A stretch of 34,785 nt of DNA from Candidatus Curtissbacteria bacterium RIFCSPLOWO2_02_41_11 (GCA_001775055.1 MFBU01000025.1:1-34785), one strand, 5' to 3'; numbered from the stretch's first letter, positions 1 through 7,474 are shown. Made by a program: numbers and translations. Notes: generated by a model from the letters alone, not told the origin.

Positions 1-2
1 AA

Positions 3-206
3 AATGATAATTATTGCGAGATAACGGCCAAGGTGCCCGGAAAAACTCTGGAAATCGTCGATAGCGAACGGACAATGGATAAAGCCATTGACAAAGCAGT
101 CGACAGAATGAAAAGAACCTTAATCAAGTATCGGGAAAAGAAAATCTCAAAAGACCACAAAAAAGGAATTGTCAGAAAAATCTTAGGCCGGTGGTATCCT
201 CAATAG
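3..206 (+). CDS. hpf: Ribosome hibernation promoting factor (HPF/RaiA family), C-terminal part
   Basis: The open frame enters from the window edge and ends at TAG 204-206, giving 67 codons without a start, so the gene is cut by the edge. The visible part reads like the end of the HPF/RaiA/YfiA (S30EA) domain: a beta strand ending in VPGKTLEIVDSE followed by the amphipathic helix MDKAIDKAVDRMKRTLIKYREK, split here as MDKAIDKAVDRM plus KRTLIKYREK. Members of the family bind the 30S decoding region and inactivate ribosomes under stress. No long-HPF dimerisation domain follows, so this would be a short form. The stop overlaps the stop of the convergent minus-strand gene by a few bases. Family assignment is by pattern recognition of a partial protein. 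Confidence 0.72.
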   Translation, partial: NDNYCEITAKVPGKTLEIVDSERTMDKAIDKAVDRMKRTLIKYREKKISKDHKKGIVRKILGRWYPQ

Positions 207-619
207 TCTACTGACAGCTTTTTAACAATCGTTGATTTTGCTCTCTGCTTTTTATAAGGACCAAGCCTGACGACTTTAGTTTTTTTTAAACCAACTTTCA
301 AAAGTTCTTTTGCCACCTCATCCTCACTCGCCCACTGATCATAACCCAAACAGATAACGTTGGGTTGGTATTTTTTGATGTGTCCATAAAAATCATTTTC
401 TTCTCCAATAACCGTCTTATCAACAAGTCGGCAATTCTTAACCAGTTCTAATCGCTCTTCCTGACCAAAGAGAGACTTCTTACCCTTAATTCTGGTAACA
501 TTTTTATCAGTGCCAACGGAAACAATTAAAAAATCACCGTATTTCTTGGCCTGTTTGAAAAATGAAAGGTGCCCGGGATGCAATCCGTCAAATGCCCCAA
601 AAACCATCACGACTTTCAT
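200..619 (-). CDS. Cytidylyltransferase-like nucleotidyltransferase (HxGH family)
   Basis: The 139-aa protein begins VVMVFGAFDGLHPGH. The GxFDxxHxGH signature (HPGH at residues 14-17) is the nucleotide-binding motif of the nucleotidyltransferase alpha/beta-phosphodiesterase superfamily. Length and layout match single-domain glycerol-3-phosphate cytidylyltransferase or archaeal FAD-synthase (RibL)-like proteins. The C-terminal KSTIVKK resembles the (R/K)(T/S)(S/T)xI phosphate-binding motif seen near the end of such enzymes. The second substrate cannot be told from sequence; an FMN or polyol-phosphate acceptor is possible. It is convergent with the hibernation factor gene and its start abuts a heptamer repeat. 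Confidence 0.8.
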   Translation of the reverse strand: MKVVMVFGAFDGLHPGHLSFFKQAKKYGDFLIVSVGTDKNVTRIKGKKSLFGQEERLELVKNCRLVDKTVIGEENDFYGHIKKYQPNVICLGYDQWASEDEVAKELLKVGLKKTKVVRLGPYKKQRAKSTIVKKLSVDY

Positions 620-620
620 A

Positions 621-641
621 AAATTTGAAATTTGAAAATTC
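621..641. repeat. Heptanucleotide tandem repeat, intergenic
   Basis: Three 7-bp units (AAATTTG, AAATTTG, AAAATTC) fill the whole gap between two minus-strand genes. It belongs to the window-wide set of 7-bp repeats whose word differs at each site. Confidence 0.7.
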
Positions 642-1195
642 TAAAAGGAACCTTCCAGTATAGTTTCCTCTGGCAGTTCGTCTTTTGTGCGCTCTAGTGT
701 TATTAAAATACCATCATATTGAGAATATTTATCATTGCTTCTAAGTCTCAAACTCCATGAAGTTTTTGACCCAGTCATAAAATCAATCGGGATTACTTTA
801 CTATTACCGGTTAGCCAAACCTCGTAATATGTATTATTGGGATCAGGTAAGGTAGCATTAACCGAAAGAATATAAAGATCTCCGCCAAACGAACGGGAAG
901 CAGTTGCCTTGGCCTGACCGCCGTATCTAACATCCTCAAAGGCCGCCTGTTGGGTTGAAAGCTGGACACCGCCTTCTGCCACATTAGCTGTTTGATCAAT
1001 CGTTACCGGTTTTAAACCTCGCGGTGCCTCCCTTAAAATCACAGAGCCGGCTCCAATCTGCCCGAAATTTAAGCGTGATTTGGCGAAATACAAAATTGCG
1101 CCAACTATTATTAAAAGAATCAGAATACGAAAGATGGTTTTGGTTTTAGAAGGCCGCGCAAAGTCGCTAAACTTTTGTTGTCCCAAATCGCGCAT
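641..1195 (-). CDS. Membrane-anchored protein with anti-sigma-K (RskA)-like extracytoplasmic domain
   Basis: A short basic N-terminus is followed by one transmembrane helix (IFRILILLIIVGAILYFA) and an outside domain of about 130 residues. The domain has YYEVWLTG, then F-MTGS and W-L near the middle, and ends in YDGILITLERTKDELP. This resembles the beta-sandwich C-terminal domain of RskA-type anti-sigma factors, which ends in a strand of the type vaiTlEp. No sigma-binding zinc-finger domain is visible and no sigma gene is adjacent, so a regulatory role is unproven. The ATG at 1195 is preferred; an in-frame TTG lies 36 bases upstream at 1231. It is likely transcribed with the multi-TM gene upstream (1251-1688). 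Confidence 0.55.
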   Translation of the reverse strand: MRDLGQQKFSDFARPSKTKTIFRILILLIIVGAILYFAKSRLNFGQIGAGSVILREAPRGLKPVTIDQTANVAEGGVQLSTQQAAFEDVRYGGQAKATASRSFGGDLYILSVNATLPDPNNTYYEVWLTGNSKVIPIDFMTGSKTSWSLRLRSNDKYSQYDGILITLERTKDELPEETILEGSF

Positions 1196-1250
1196 TGTCA
1201 ATAAAAGCTTACCACACAGTGGCAACCTCAATCTACTATCAGCACTCCAG

Positions 1251-1688
1251 TTATCTGGTGGCTAGCTTTGTCTTATGTAGACGAACCTGATGGCGATTGG
1301 AAAAGTGATGTTTTGAATTTGAAGATTTTTTATAACTTGTATTTTCCAAAATTAAAGTATAAACGACCGGAATTAAAAGAACTAAGGGATATAAAAACCA
1401 ATTGCGAAAATCCGAAAAATAAAGGCTGAAATTGGCATAATAAGGTCCAATAACTTCCAAAAAATTAAGAAAAATAATTATGAAAAACCAAAAGAGACCA
1501 ACCCATAACCCCCCCACCAGCGTTCTTTCGCTCTTCTTGAAAAAATAAACCGTCGTCCAAAAAACAACTAGAGGAAGTACCAGATAAAACCAAGGCAAAA
1601 TCACAAATCCCGCCAAAATAAAAGTTAACCCCCAGATTAAAACTGAATACCAAACAATACGCCAACTAAACTGTGCCGCAGCTTTCAT
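1251..1688 (-). CDS. Four-helix integral membrane protein of unknown function
   Basis: The 145-aa protein has about four hydrophobic segments (roughly residues 10-32, 35-50, 58-78 and 95-113) and a polar, basic C-terminal tail of about 30 residues with several Ser, His and Arg. The tail is probably cytoplasmic by the positive-inside rule. No catalytic motif or known family was recognised. It lies between two other envelope proteins on the same strand and ends 55 bp before the RskA-like gene, so the two are probably one transcript. Confidence 0.6.
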   Translation of the reverse strand: MKAAAQFSWRIVWYSVLIWGLTFILAGFVILPWFYLVLPLVVFWTTVYFFKKSERTLVGGLWVGLFWFFIIIFLNFLEVIGPYYANFSLYFSDFRNWFLYPLVLLIPVVYTLILENTSYKKSSNSKHHFSNRHQVRLHKTKLATR

Positions 1689-1784
1689 GATAGTTTTTAG
1701 GATTTTTAAGATGCCTTTGATGGTAAATTGTAAAAACTCGTGGCTTAATGTAAATTCCGAAAGTCGGGGACTAAACCGATTTTA

Positions 1785-1860
1785 TAAATACGACTTTTTT
1801 AAGAGTGTGTCAATATAGAAAAAGTGGGGCTTTATAGATCAATGTTGGTCAAGATTGCAA
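1785..1860 (-). promoter_or_regulatory. Promoter candidates upstream of the 1251-1688 gene
   Basis: Two minus-strand box pairs can be read: TTGCAA (1855-1860) with TATAAA (1831-1836), spacer 18, and TTGACA (1808-1813) with TATTTA (1785-1790), spacer 17. Either would give a leader of about 90-140 nt, unusually long for this window. That leader would contain an inverted repeat (1760-1766 with 1791-1797, AAAGTCG and CGACTTT). Nothing else was recognised between 1689 and 1872. Confidence 0.35.
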
Positions 1861-1872
1861 ATAATAGCCAAA

Positions 1873-2172
1873 TTATAACTCGTTTAGGGCTTGATCGACT
1901 TGGGGAAGTTCCTCATCCAAATTATTAAGGTTAGTATCATTCAGGTCTTTCTCTACATCAACAATTTCATCAGAACTGCTCAACTTTTGAAGACTCTCGA
2001 CTTGGCTGTCTTTTATAACTGGGACCGGTGAATAACCAGGCAAACTTTGCTTTAATTTCCCAAGATCCAAAACCCCGAAGGCAATAATCGCAATTACCGC
2101 AACTGTGGCCATAGCCAGTATAAGCCAAAGTGTTAAAAATCCCTTTCGAAAATTGAAAATTTTATTCTGCAC
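1873..2172 (-). CDS. Small single-pass membrane protein, unknown
   Basis: Ninety-nine residues: a basic start (MQNKIFNFRKG), one long transmembrane helix (about residues 12-34), then an acidic Ser/Leu/Asp-rich tail, probably outside the membrane. There are no cysteines and no recognised domain. Its start overlaps the end of the secreted coiled-coil gene by 11 bases, so the two are probably translationally coupled and may act together at the cell surface. Function unknown. Confidence 0.6.
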   Translation of the reverse strand: MQNKIFNFRKGFLTLWLILAMATVAVIAIIAFGVLDLGKLKQSLPGYSPVPVIKDSQVESLQKLSSSDEIVDVEKDLNDTNLNNLDEELPQVDQALNEL

Positions 2173-2788
2173 TTCTTGTTCCCTCCTTAAGTGCTGCCGC
2201 TGCTTTCAATTCTCTTATTGCCGCCACCAATCCCTTATGATAGTCAAAAAGGGCTCGCTTGGCACTTTTAATCGCAGTAGTGGCCGTATGCACGGCATCC
2301 TTGACAGTAGCCGAATTTTCATCAATCGCCGAAACTTGCGCCTGGGCATCGATAATTGCCTGCGCTGCTGCAGTACCTAGACCTTCTGCCTCGGTTAGTC
2401 TTGCTTGCGCGGCAGAGGTATCAACTCCCCTAGCATTCAATTTATCAATTCTTGTAGCAATCCTATCGGCAATTTTATCAAGTCGCGCCAGTGCCGCATT
2501 ATAGCGCTTCAAAATTCTTGTAAAAACTGATTTGATTCTGGCGATTACTTTTTGGCGAAGTTCTGCCTGCTTGGTAGCGATTTTTTCTTTTAGATCTTGA
2601 CGCTTTCCCTTTAACTCTTGTTGCTTTTCCTGCAAGCTTTCAAGCTTTCTTTGACGATCTTCTCTTAACTCTCTTAAACGATCTTCAAACCTGTTAAAAT
2701 TTGTATTTGGTGTCTGTGCAAATATCACAGAAGTTGAAGCTAAAACAAGAACCAATGAAGAAAAAAGAATCAAAATGACTCTTCTCAT
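2162..2788 (-). CDS. Secreted coiled-coil protein
   Basis: The 208-aa protein starts with a clear signal peptide (MRRVILILFSS then a hydrophobic run ending near VIFA-Q, residues 1-25). Residues about 30-110 form a highly charged Arg/Glu/Lys/Gln helix with coiled-coil character. An Ala-rich helical part (about 120-200) follows. No cysteines or catalytic motifs were seen. Exported helical proteins of this type are frequent and unnamed in Patescibacteria; a surface or peptidoglycan-proximal structural role is only inference. A promoter lies 12 bp upstream of the ATG. The next gene (1873-2172) overlaps its 3' end. Confidence 0.65.
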   Translation of the reverse strand: MRRVILILFSSLVLVLASTSVIFAQTPNTNFNRFEDRLRELREDRQRKLESLQEKQQELKGKRQDLKEKIATKQAELRQKVIARIKSVFTRILKRYNAALARLDKIADRIATRIDKLNARGVDTSAAQARLTEAEGLGTAAAQAIIDAQAQVSAIDENSATVKDAVHTATTAIKSAKRALFDYHKGLVAAIRELKAAAALKEGTRSAE

Positions 2789-2800
2789 AAAGATAAATTT

Positions 2801-2829
2801 ATATTAACAACTGTAATTAATCTAGTCAA
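2801..2829 (-). promoter_or_regulatory. Promoter of the secreted coiled-coil gene
   Basis: On the minus strand TTGACT (2824-2829) and TAATAT (2801-2806) are 17 bp apart. The ATG at 2788 is 12 bp past the -10 box, so the predicted leader is only about 6 nt with no room for a Shine-Dalgarno sequence. Confidence 0.65.
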
Positions 2830-2844
2830 TAACCGCATTTATTT

Positions 2845-3255
2845 TTATCTTGGCGAAACAAAAATCGAAATGGCCGTTTTTTTACCGTCTGCGGCCGTGT
2901 TGACAATGATCGAACCCTCTTGGCTGGCATTTTTGATATTATAGACATAATTGGTTTCCGACCGCCTCTTGAGTGTCGCCTCCCAGCCTAACTTTTTCAA
3001 GGATTCGTCGTAAAATTTGATGACTTTTGAGAGTTTTTCGTCTGAAATAAAAGACGCTCCGAAATTACCTTTATTGCCATAGGACTCCAGAACTTGAGCT
3101 TTGGGAATTAATGGAACTGCGGGAAAACCTTTAACACTAGAGCCCTTGACGAATTCATTTGAGCTAACAGGCGCTGTAGATGACCCAATCTTTGGCAAAC
3201 AAGCAGTTAAAACCAAAGGCACTAGTAGTAAAACCAAAAAAATAATCTTTCTCAT
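2845..3255 (-). CDS. Lipoprotein of unknown function
   Basis: From the ATG at 3255 the protein begins MRKIIFLVLLLVPLVLTAC, a lipoprotein signal peptide with lipobox LTAC, so the mature protein would start with lipidated Cys19. The remaining roughly 117 residues contain a small alpha/beta domain (about 50-136) with the pattern KVIKFYDESLKKLGW and GSIIVNT. This resembles small lipoproteins that pair a helix reading FYxxxLxxxGW with beta strands. The longer in-frame reading starting at 3348 overlaps dnaX and is rejected because the lipobox places the start here. The start is one base after the dnaX stop, so it is coupled to dnaX. Confidence 0.7.
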   Translation of the reverse strand: MRKIIFLVLLLVPLVLTACLPKIGSSTAPVSSNEFVKGSSVKGFPAVPLIPKAQVLESYGNKGNFGASFISDEKLSKVIKFYDESLKKLGWEATLKRRSETNYVYNIKNASQEGSIIVNTAADGKKTAISIFVSPR

Positions 3256-3256
3256 C

Positions 3257-4855
3257 TTACGGTTTTGAAAAAATTTCCGCAACCGCTTTTTCAAGTTCAA
3301 ATTGATTAATATCGACAACATCGCTAACCTTAACAGCTGCCGGCTCACTGGATTTTTTGGTCGCCAGCACGAACTTTAGCTTTATAGGACTGCCGATAAC
3401 CTCTTCCATAACTTTACCAAGCACTGTCAAAATTTTCGGTTCTTCAAGTTTTTCCTTATGAAAACGGTAAAAAACTTCAAGCGTAAGATCGGCGCCATCA
3501 AAAGCAACCGGTCTTGTCGAACGCAAAAGAGCAACCACGTGGGCGTTTAAAGGCTTGACTTTATTTAAAAATTCCTGCCATTTTTTTTCAAATGAGACCA
3601 GAGATTTAGAAGTCTTTTTGCTTTTAATCTCCATTTTGTCCTCATCAGTCTTGCGAGACTGAATAATTACTTTTGACTGACTTTCATTAGTTTCTGTCTG
3701 TGCCTCAAAAGGCTGTTTGTCTACCACCATCTGTTCATCAATCGGGCCTGCATACTTACAAACCGCCAAAACCAAGGGGATTTGCGGCAGCGGATATAGT
3801 TTTATTTCGCCTTCCGCAATCAAAAACAGCTTCATTAAATTCTGAAGATCACCGCTTTTAAATTCGCTAGCCAGATTTTTTATCTTTTCAATCTGAAGAC
3901 CATCAAGATCAAAATTCTCAAGGGCAATACCAATTTTAAAAAGTAAAAGTTTTTCAAAGAAAAGAATCACTTCCCGGGCAAAAAGCGACATATCCGCTCC
4001 GCTTTGAGAAAGCTCTTCAATAGTCAAAACTGCACTCTTTATCTGATTTTTAGCAAGCTGCTCCACAAAATTGTAAAGCTGATCCCAGCCGGAAATAGCC
4101 GCAATCGCCAAAACATCCTTTGCCTCAACTGTTTTTCGCACACTGGAAAGCTGGTCTAAAATCGAAACCGCATCTCTAAATGACCCGTCTGCGGCGGAAA
4201 CTATGGCCAAAACTGCCCCTTCACTAATTTTTATAGCTTCGCTTTTGGCAATATTTTGAATAGTCTGGGAAATTTCTGACGCCTGAGCCCGAGCAAAGTT
4301 AAAACGCTGCAGTCTGGAAATTATTGTTGACGGTAATTTTGCAGGCAAAGTCGTACACAAGATAAAAATTGCATGGGCGGGCGGTTCTTCTAAAGTTTTT
4401 AAAAGGGCGTTAAACGCTTCCGGAGTTAACATATGAGCCTCATCAATAATATAGACTTTATACTTACCGGCTACCGGCGCCAGTTTTATTTTTTCGCGAA
4501 GGTCCCGAATCTCCTCGATGCCCCGATTGGAAGCGGCATCGATTTCAATAAGATCAAGATGGAATCCCGCACTTATTGCCAAACAAGAATCACATTTATT
4601 ACAAGGCTCAGAGAATTTAGTTTCTAGCGTTTTTTTACTAGACCCTAGTTTCCTAGACCCTAGACCCTGACAATTAACGGCTTTGGCCAAAATTCGCGCA
4701 CACGAGGTTTTACCAGTCCCGCGCGGCCCGGCAAATAAATAACCATGACCGATCTTGCCCGATTTAAGTTGGGAAAGTAAAGTCGCAACAATTTGTTTCT
4801 GACCAACTATCTGGTCAAATTTCTGGGGACGATATTTTCGGTAAAAAACAGTCAT
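3257..4855 (-). CDS. dnaX: DNA polymerase III subunit gamma/tau
   Basis: Clamp-loader ATPase of the replisome, 532 aa. Visible motifs: Walker A GPRGTGKT (43-50), zinc-module cysteines C62, C85, C88 and C91, Walker B/DEAH IIDEAHML (136-143) and sensor-1 region CTTLPAKLPSTIISRLQRF. Most homologues have SRCQRF here; this one has Leu. The C-terminal 130 residues are a tau-like, Lys-rich extension. Between C62 and C85 lies an insert (QGLGSRKLGSSKKTLETK) encoded by a degenerate heptamer repeat. The upstream gap also holds degenerate heptamers and no Shine-Dalgarno is visible. ybeY lies immediately upstream and the lipoprotein gene one base downstream. Confidence 0.96.
   Translation of the reverse strand: MTVFYRKYRPQKFDQIVGQKQIVATLLSQLKSGKIGHGYLFAGPRGTGKTSCARILAKAVNCQGLGSRKLGSSKKTLETKFSEPCNKCDSCLAISAGFHLDLIEIDAASNRGIEEIRDLREKIKLAPVAGKYKVYIIDEAHMLTPEAFNALLKTLEEPPAHAIFILCTTLPAKLPSTIISRLQRFNFARAQASEISQTIQNIAKSEAIKISEGAVLAIVSAADGSFRDAVSILDQLSSVRKTVEAKDVLAIAAISGWDQLYNFVEQLAKNQIKSAVLTIEELSQSGADMSLFAREVILFFEKLLLFKIGIALENFDLDGLQIEKIKNLASEFKSGDLQNLMKLFLIAEGEIKLYPLPQIPLVLAVCKYAGPIDEQMVVDKQPFEAQTETNESQSKVIIQSRKTDEDKMEIKSKKTSKSLVSFEKKWQEFLNKVKPLNAHVVALLRSTRPVAFDGADLTLEVFYRFHKEKLEEPKILTVLGKVMEEVIGSPIKLKFVLATKKSSEPAAVKVSDVVDINQFELEKAVAEIFSKP
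4638..4666. repeat. Degenerate heptamer repeat inside dnaX
   Basis: Plus-strand units CTAGACC, CTAGTTT, (one extra C), CTAGACC, CTAGACC. It encodes an insert between the first and second zinc-binding cysteines of DnaX, a position that is a short loop in well-known homologues. Confidence 0.6.
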
Positions 4856-4857
4856 TG

Positions 4858-4924
4858 TAGTTCAGAGTTTTTAGTTCATAGTTTGCAGTCAATTACTAAC
4901 TACCCACTACCAACCACCAACTAT
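4858..4924. repeat. Degenerate heptamer-periodic tract upstream of dnaX
   Basis: The 73-bp gap between ybeY and dnaX is almost entirely composed of related 7-bp words (for example TTAGTTC, ATAGTTT, then CTAACTA, CCCACTA, CCAACCA). The 7-bp period survives although the words have diverged. Confidence 0.5.
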
Positions 4925-4928
4925 GTCC

Positions 4929-5348
4929 TCAATCATGGTGTTCACCTAGCAAATGTTCTACTCCATGAACCGTCAGTCGGTAAATCTCTTCGTCAACCAT
5001 TATGTTATCACTTGCGGCAGCTTCCAGAACTTTCGGCCAGCACAAAATAACATCCCCAAGTCTTAAAACATTATCCGGCACATTGATAAAACCCTGACTA
5101 CCTGTCGGTAAGCCATCTTGATTCTGTATTACTTCTTCCAGTGCAAAAATCAATACTTCATGTTCCGTCTCGTCCTTGCGGTAGGTTTTCGTTAAATCAT
5201 TCATTTTGCGCCTGCCAATTACGGCGATGGAAACCTCTGCTGTGATCTCCTCAATTTTATACCTTTTAAACGTATCAACAACAGCTCTTCTTATCGCTTT
5301 TCGATTAACCGGATAGCGGGTGTCTGTATGGATTAAAATATCAATCAC
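4929..5348 (-). CDS. ybeY: Endoribonuclease YbeY (rRNA maturation factor)
   Basis: A 139-aa UPF0054/YbeY metalloprotein involved in 16S rRNA 3' processing and ribosome quality control. The zinc-binding signature HGxxHLLGxxHD is at the very C-terminus with H128, H132 and H138 in the H-x3-H-x5-H spacing. The protein ends one residue after the third His, so it is slightly shorter than typical bacterial YbeY but keeps all metal ligands. Its start is next to the yqeY stop and it probably belongs to an rpsU-yqeY-ybeY-dnaX transcript. Confidence 0.93.
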   Translation of the reverse strand: MIDILIHTDTRYPVNRKAIRRAVVDTFKRYKIEEITAEVSIAVIGRRKMNDLTKTYRKDETEHEVLIFALEEVIQNQDGLPTGSQGFINVPDNVLRLGDVILCWPKVLEAAASDNIMVDEEIYRLTVHGVEHLLGEHHD

Positions 5349-5801
5349 TTACTTCTGGGTAAGTCTATTCCTTACAATTTCAGCAACTTTGGCACCATCT
5401 GCTTGGTCTTTAACTTTGGCCATTACCTGCCCCATGACTTTGGCCATATCACCGAGACCAACCTGACCAAGAAGGGCAATTGTCTCATCGACTATTTTGG
5501 CAATCTCATTATCATTAAGTTGCGCCGGCAAATATTCTTCTAAAATTTTTAGCTGGGACGACTCTTGGTTGACCAGATCTTGGCGCTTGGCTTTATCAAA
5601 AGCCTCAATTGATTCTTTATGTCTTTTGGCATCCTTGACAATTTCGAGGGTAACATTATCGTCATTAAGATCCCCTCCTTTGGCAATTCTGGCATTGTTA
5701 AGGTGGGAAATAAGATACCGCAGCGTCGAAACCCGAGCCGCATCCCTCTGCTTTAATGCAGTATTTAAATCTTGGCTTATTTGGTCAAAAAGTTTTGCCA
5801 T
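5349..5801 (-). CDS. yqeY: GatB/YqeY domain protein
   Basis: A 150-aa stand-alone YqeY domain, the helical tRNA-contacting module related to the tail of GatB amidotransferase. Typical features are the N-terminal LFDQISQDLNTALKQRD.ARVSTLRYLISHLNNA helix pair, ILEEYLPAQLND, and the C-terminal GDMAKVMGQVMAKVKDQADG motif. The start codon directly follows the rpsU stop (TAA then ATG). Association of yqeY with rpsU is common in bacteria. The molecular role of the free-standing protein is not settled. Confidence 0.92.
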   Translation of the reverse strand: MAKLFDQISQDLNTALKQRDAARVSTLRYLISHLNNARIAKGGDLNDDNVTLEIVKDAKRHKESIEAFDKAKRQDLVNQESSQLKILEEYLPAQLNDNEIAKIVDETIALLGQVGLGDMAKVMGQVMAKVKDQADGAKVAEIVRNRLTQK

Positions 5802-5990
5802 TTACTTAAACTTTCTGGCTATATATTTTTTGCGGGCCATTTGAATTTTTTGCTGCCTTTTAAGCGACGGCTTTAAATAATGCTCCCTTTTTTTAATCTC
5901 CATCATTATGCCTTCGCTGGCAACTTTCTTATTGAATTTGCGGAGCATTGATTCAATTGATTCCCCTGGCTGGGCCACTACTTTAGTCAT
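5802..5990 (-). CDS. rpsU: 30S ribosomal protein S21
   Basis: A 62-aa basic protein with the S21 hallmarks: a short N-terminal strand (VVAQPGESIESMLRKF), K-R-E-HY-KPS, then a long basic C-terminal helix (KRQQKIQMARKKYIARKF). S21 sits near the anti-Shine-Dalgarno region of the 30S platform. It heads the rpsU-yqeY-ybeY-dnaX run. A purine-rich GGGGGTG occurs about 11 nt before the ATG. The gap upstream of it is filled by two repeats. Confidence 0.95.
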   Translation of the reverse strand: MTKVVAQPGESIESMLRKFNKKVASEGIMMEIKKREHYLKPSLKRQQKIQMARKKYIARKFK

Positions 5991-6012
5991 TTAATTAAAA
6001 CACCCCCTTTTC

Positions 6013-6047
6013 GAATTTCCAATTTCCATTTGCCAATTTCCATTTCC
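6013..6047. repeat. Heptanucleotide tandem repeat, intergenic
   Basis: Five consecutive 7-bp units: GAATTTC, CAATTTC, CATTTGC, CAATTTC, CATTTCC. It lies directly against the 119-bp element that follows. Confidence 0.75.
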
Positions 6048-6049
6048 AG

Positions 6050-6168
6050 CGGGTGGCGCCAGTGGAAGGGTTCCCGACAGCGCGCAGTCTCCCTATGGAC
6101 CACTTGAGAAACATGGAGAAAATTCTAAAGACGAGCACTGGCGGGAAGGAAACAGGCGACAGGACCCG
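6050..6168. repeat. About 120-bp dispersed element, intergenic copy
   Basis: Bounded by CGGGT and its inverse ACCCG. It shares two blocks with a copy inside topA (22466-22586): a left block containing GACAGCGCGCA and a right block containing GAGCACTGGCGGGA and GACAGGACCCG, with a more variable middle. Inside this copy CGCCAGTG (6056-6063) can pair with CACTGGCG (6136-6143), so the element can fold back on itself. An open frame across it (5995-6195) is judged spurious. Confidence 0.65.
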
Positions 6169-6179
6169 CAAAATAATTT

Positions 6180-6518
6180 TTATAATTTGTTCCACTTTAC
6201 ATTCCCTCCTGCCAAAAGATGCATATGAAGATGCCCAACATGTTGATAGCTGCCGCCGTTAAATGCCAAGCGGAAAGCCTCGAGCTTTTTATCCTTGACA
6301 AGTTGCTGAGCCATTTGGTGCATGGCCACAAGAATAGAAGCATCGTCATCACCGATTTTCAATACCGACTCAATATGTCGCTTGGGCACAATCAAAATGT
6401 GCACTGCTGATATCGGATTAACATCGTTAAAGGCAATGGCGTCTTCTGACTGATCGACAAGTTCAGTCTTAACCTCGCCAGCAACTATTTGGCAAAAAAT
6501 ACAATCTTTGCTTGTCAT
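6180..6518 (-). CDS. HIT family nucleotide hydrolase/transferase
   Basis: Histidine-triad protein of the Hint/PKCI branch. It starts DCIFCQIVAGEV, has PISAVHILIVPKRHIES, and carries the catalytic triad in HVGHLHMHLLAG. These proteins hydrolyse nucleoside phosphoramidates or dinucleotides. The ATG at 6518 is preferred because TGAGGG precedes it by about 9 nt and family members begin here. An alternative ATG at 6572 overlaps the stop of the upstream gene (TAATG) and would add 18 residues by coupling. Downstream is the repeat-filled gap before rpsU. Confidence 0.9.
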   Translation of the reverse strand: MTSKDCIFCQIVAGEVKTELVDQSEDAIAFNDVNPISAVHILIVPKRHIESVLKIGDDDASILVAMHQMAQQLVKDKKLEAFRLAFNGGSYQHVGHLHMHLLAGGNVKWNKL

Positions 6519-6571
6519 ATATTTAACCCTCAAAGCCGCTTCTTTGGCCAACCATTTTGCTTTATTTAACA

Positions 6572-7474
6572 TTAGGCTTTCTCCAAAATCTTGACCACTT
6601 CATCAATATCCAGTTTGGTCGGTTTCATGTCAGGATTTCGGCTTGAACCGTTTCTAAGCAATACTTTCGAGGCATGCAAAAACCAAGTAGCCGCCGGATC
6701 TGCGCTTTTAAACATTTCCCAAGCATGGGTTAAATCGACTTTATGATTAGTCGATCCTGTAATGCGTAAGTAACCACGGCCAGGGTCTTTACGCGCGACA
6801 ACCGCAAAACCCCCTTTTATGCCTACATCCAAAATCGCATCATTGTTGGTATACACACCAACACCTTTCCCCCATCTTGTTTTGAACTTTTTTCCTTCCT
6901 CTATTTCTTTCTCTGCTGCAACTTTAAGCTGCAGGAGTTTATAAACGGAGTCCAATGCATGCATTATCCACTCTACATATTTTTCATTCTCGTTTGCATA
7001 AATAAGCTTCCAGCCGACTAAAATATTGTGAAGAGAAAATTCATATCTATCATTTGCCGCCTCGCACCATTTATGGGAATCCCATCCATGATCAAGCTGG
7101 GTTACAATCTCAACCAATCTTTTTAAAGCCTCATCATCTTTGGCTACATAATCTTCTTTTATCAACCACTCATGAACGAGTTTTGCTCCGCAGGTAAAAT
7201 CGTTAGTCTGGTGATGGTCAAACTTGCCCATGCCCGTATCGACATGGACGACATCGAGGTTAGAATCAACAGGTTCGTTGTTGTAAGTGGCATCCCCAAC
7301 CGGCACAAAGGCTAGTCTCGCATCGGCAAAATCAGGATGGAAGCGTTTTAGGAGCCAAATGGCCGGGATTCCGTCAAAATCCGGCGACTGGTGGGTAACA
7401 ATGATCTTTTGTGCCAATTTTCCATACACATCCTTCCTGCCCTCCGAAGCCTTGGCGGAGGAGGGTCTAGTCAT
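6572..7474 (-). CDS. DHH-like phosphoesterase family protein
   Basis: The 300-aa protein reads IIVTHQSPDFDGIPAIWLLKRF near the N-terminus, split here as IIVTHQSPDFDG plus IPAIWLLKRF. VHVDTGMGKFDHHQT follows around residue 80. The early Asp residues and the later D-HH motif are how DHH-superfamily phosphoesterases bind their metals. Further conserved-looking spots are LDHGWDSH and a C-terminal GxRGYLRITGS region. The substrate is unknown. The first 13 codons (MTRPSSAKASEGR) come from a 26-bp palindromic module, so the native start may have been replaced or extended by insertion; the palindrome also supplies GGAGG just before possible internal starts. The stop overlaps the longer HIT start. Confidence 0.6.
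   Translation of the reverse strand: MTRPSSAKASEGRKDVYGKLAQKIIVTHQSPDFDGIPAIWLLKRFHPDFADARLAFVPVGDATYNNEPVDSNLDVVHVDTGMGKFDHHQTNDFTCGAKLVHEWLIKEDYVAKDDEALKRLVEIVTQLDHGWDSHKWCEAANDRYEFSLHNILVGWKLIYANENEKYVEWIMHALDSVYKLLQLKVAAEKEIEEGKKFKTRWGKGVGVYTNNDAILDVGIKGGFAVVARKDPGRGYLRITGSTNHKVDLTHAWEMFKSADPAATWFLHASKVLLRNGSSRNPDMKPTKLDIDEVVKILEKA
7440..7465. repeat. 26-bp palindromic module at a gene start
   Basis: Arms CCCTCC (7440-7445) and GGAGGG (7460-7465) enclose the 14-bp core GAAGCCTTGGCGGA. The same 6+14+6 plan is seen at 11225, 21647, 21665 and 23478. It is translated as PSSAKASEG at the N-terminus of the DHH-like protein. Confidence 0.75.

Noticed and set aside
3256-3348. N-terminal extension of the lipoprotein into dnaX
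   Set aside because: It would overlap dnaX and bury the signal peptide and lipobox; the ATG at 3255 gives a proper lipoprotein.
5995-6195. Minus-strand open frame of 66 codons between rpsU and the HIT gene
   Set aside because: It consists almost wholly of a heptamer repeat and the 119-bp element, overlaps the HIT gene end, and has no family resemblance.
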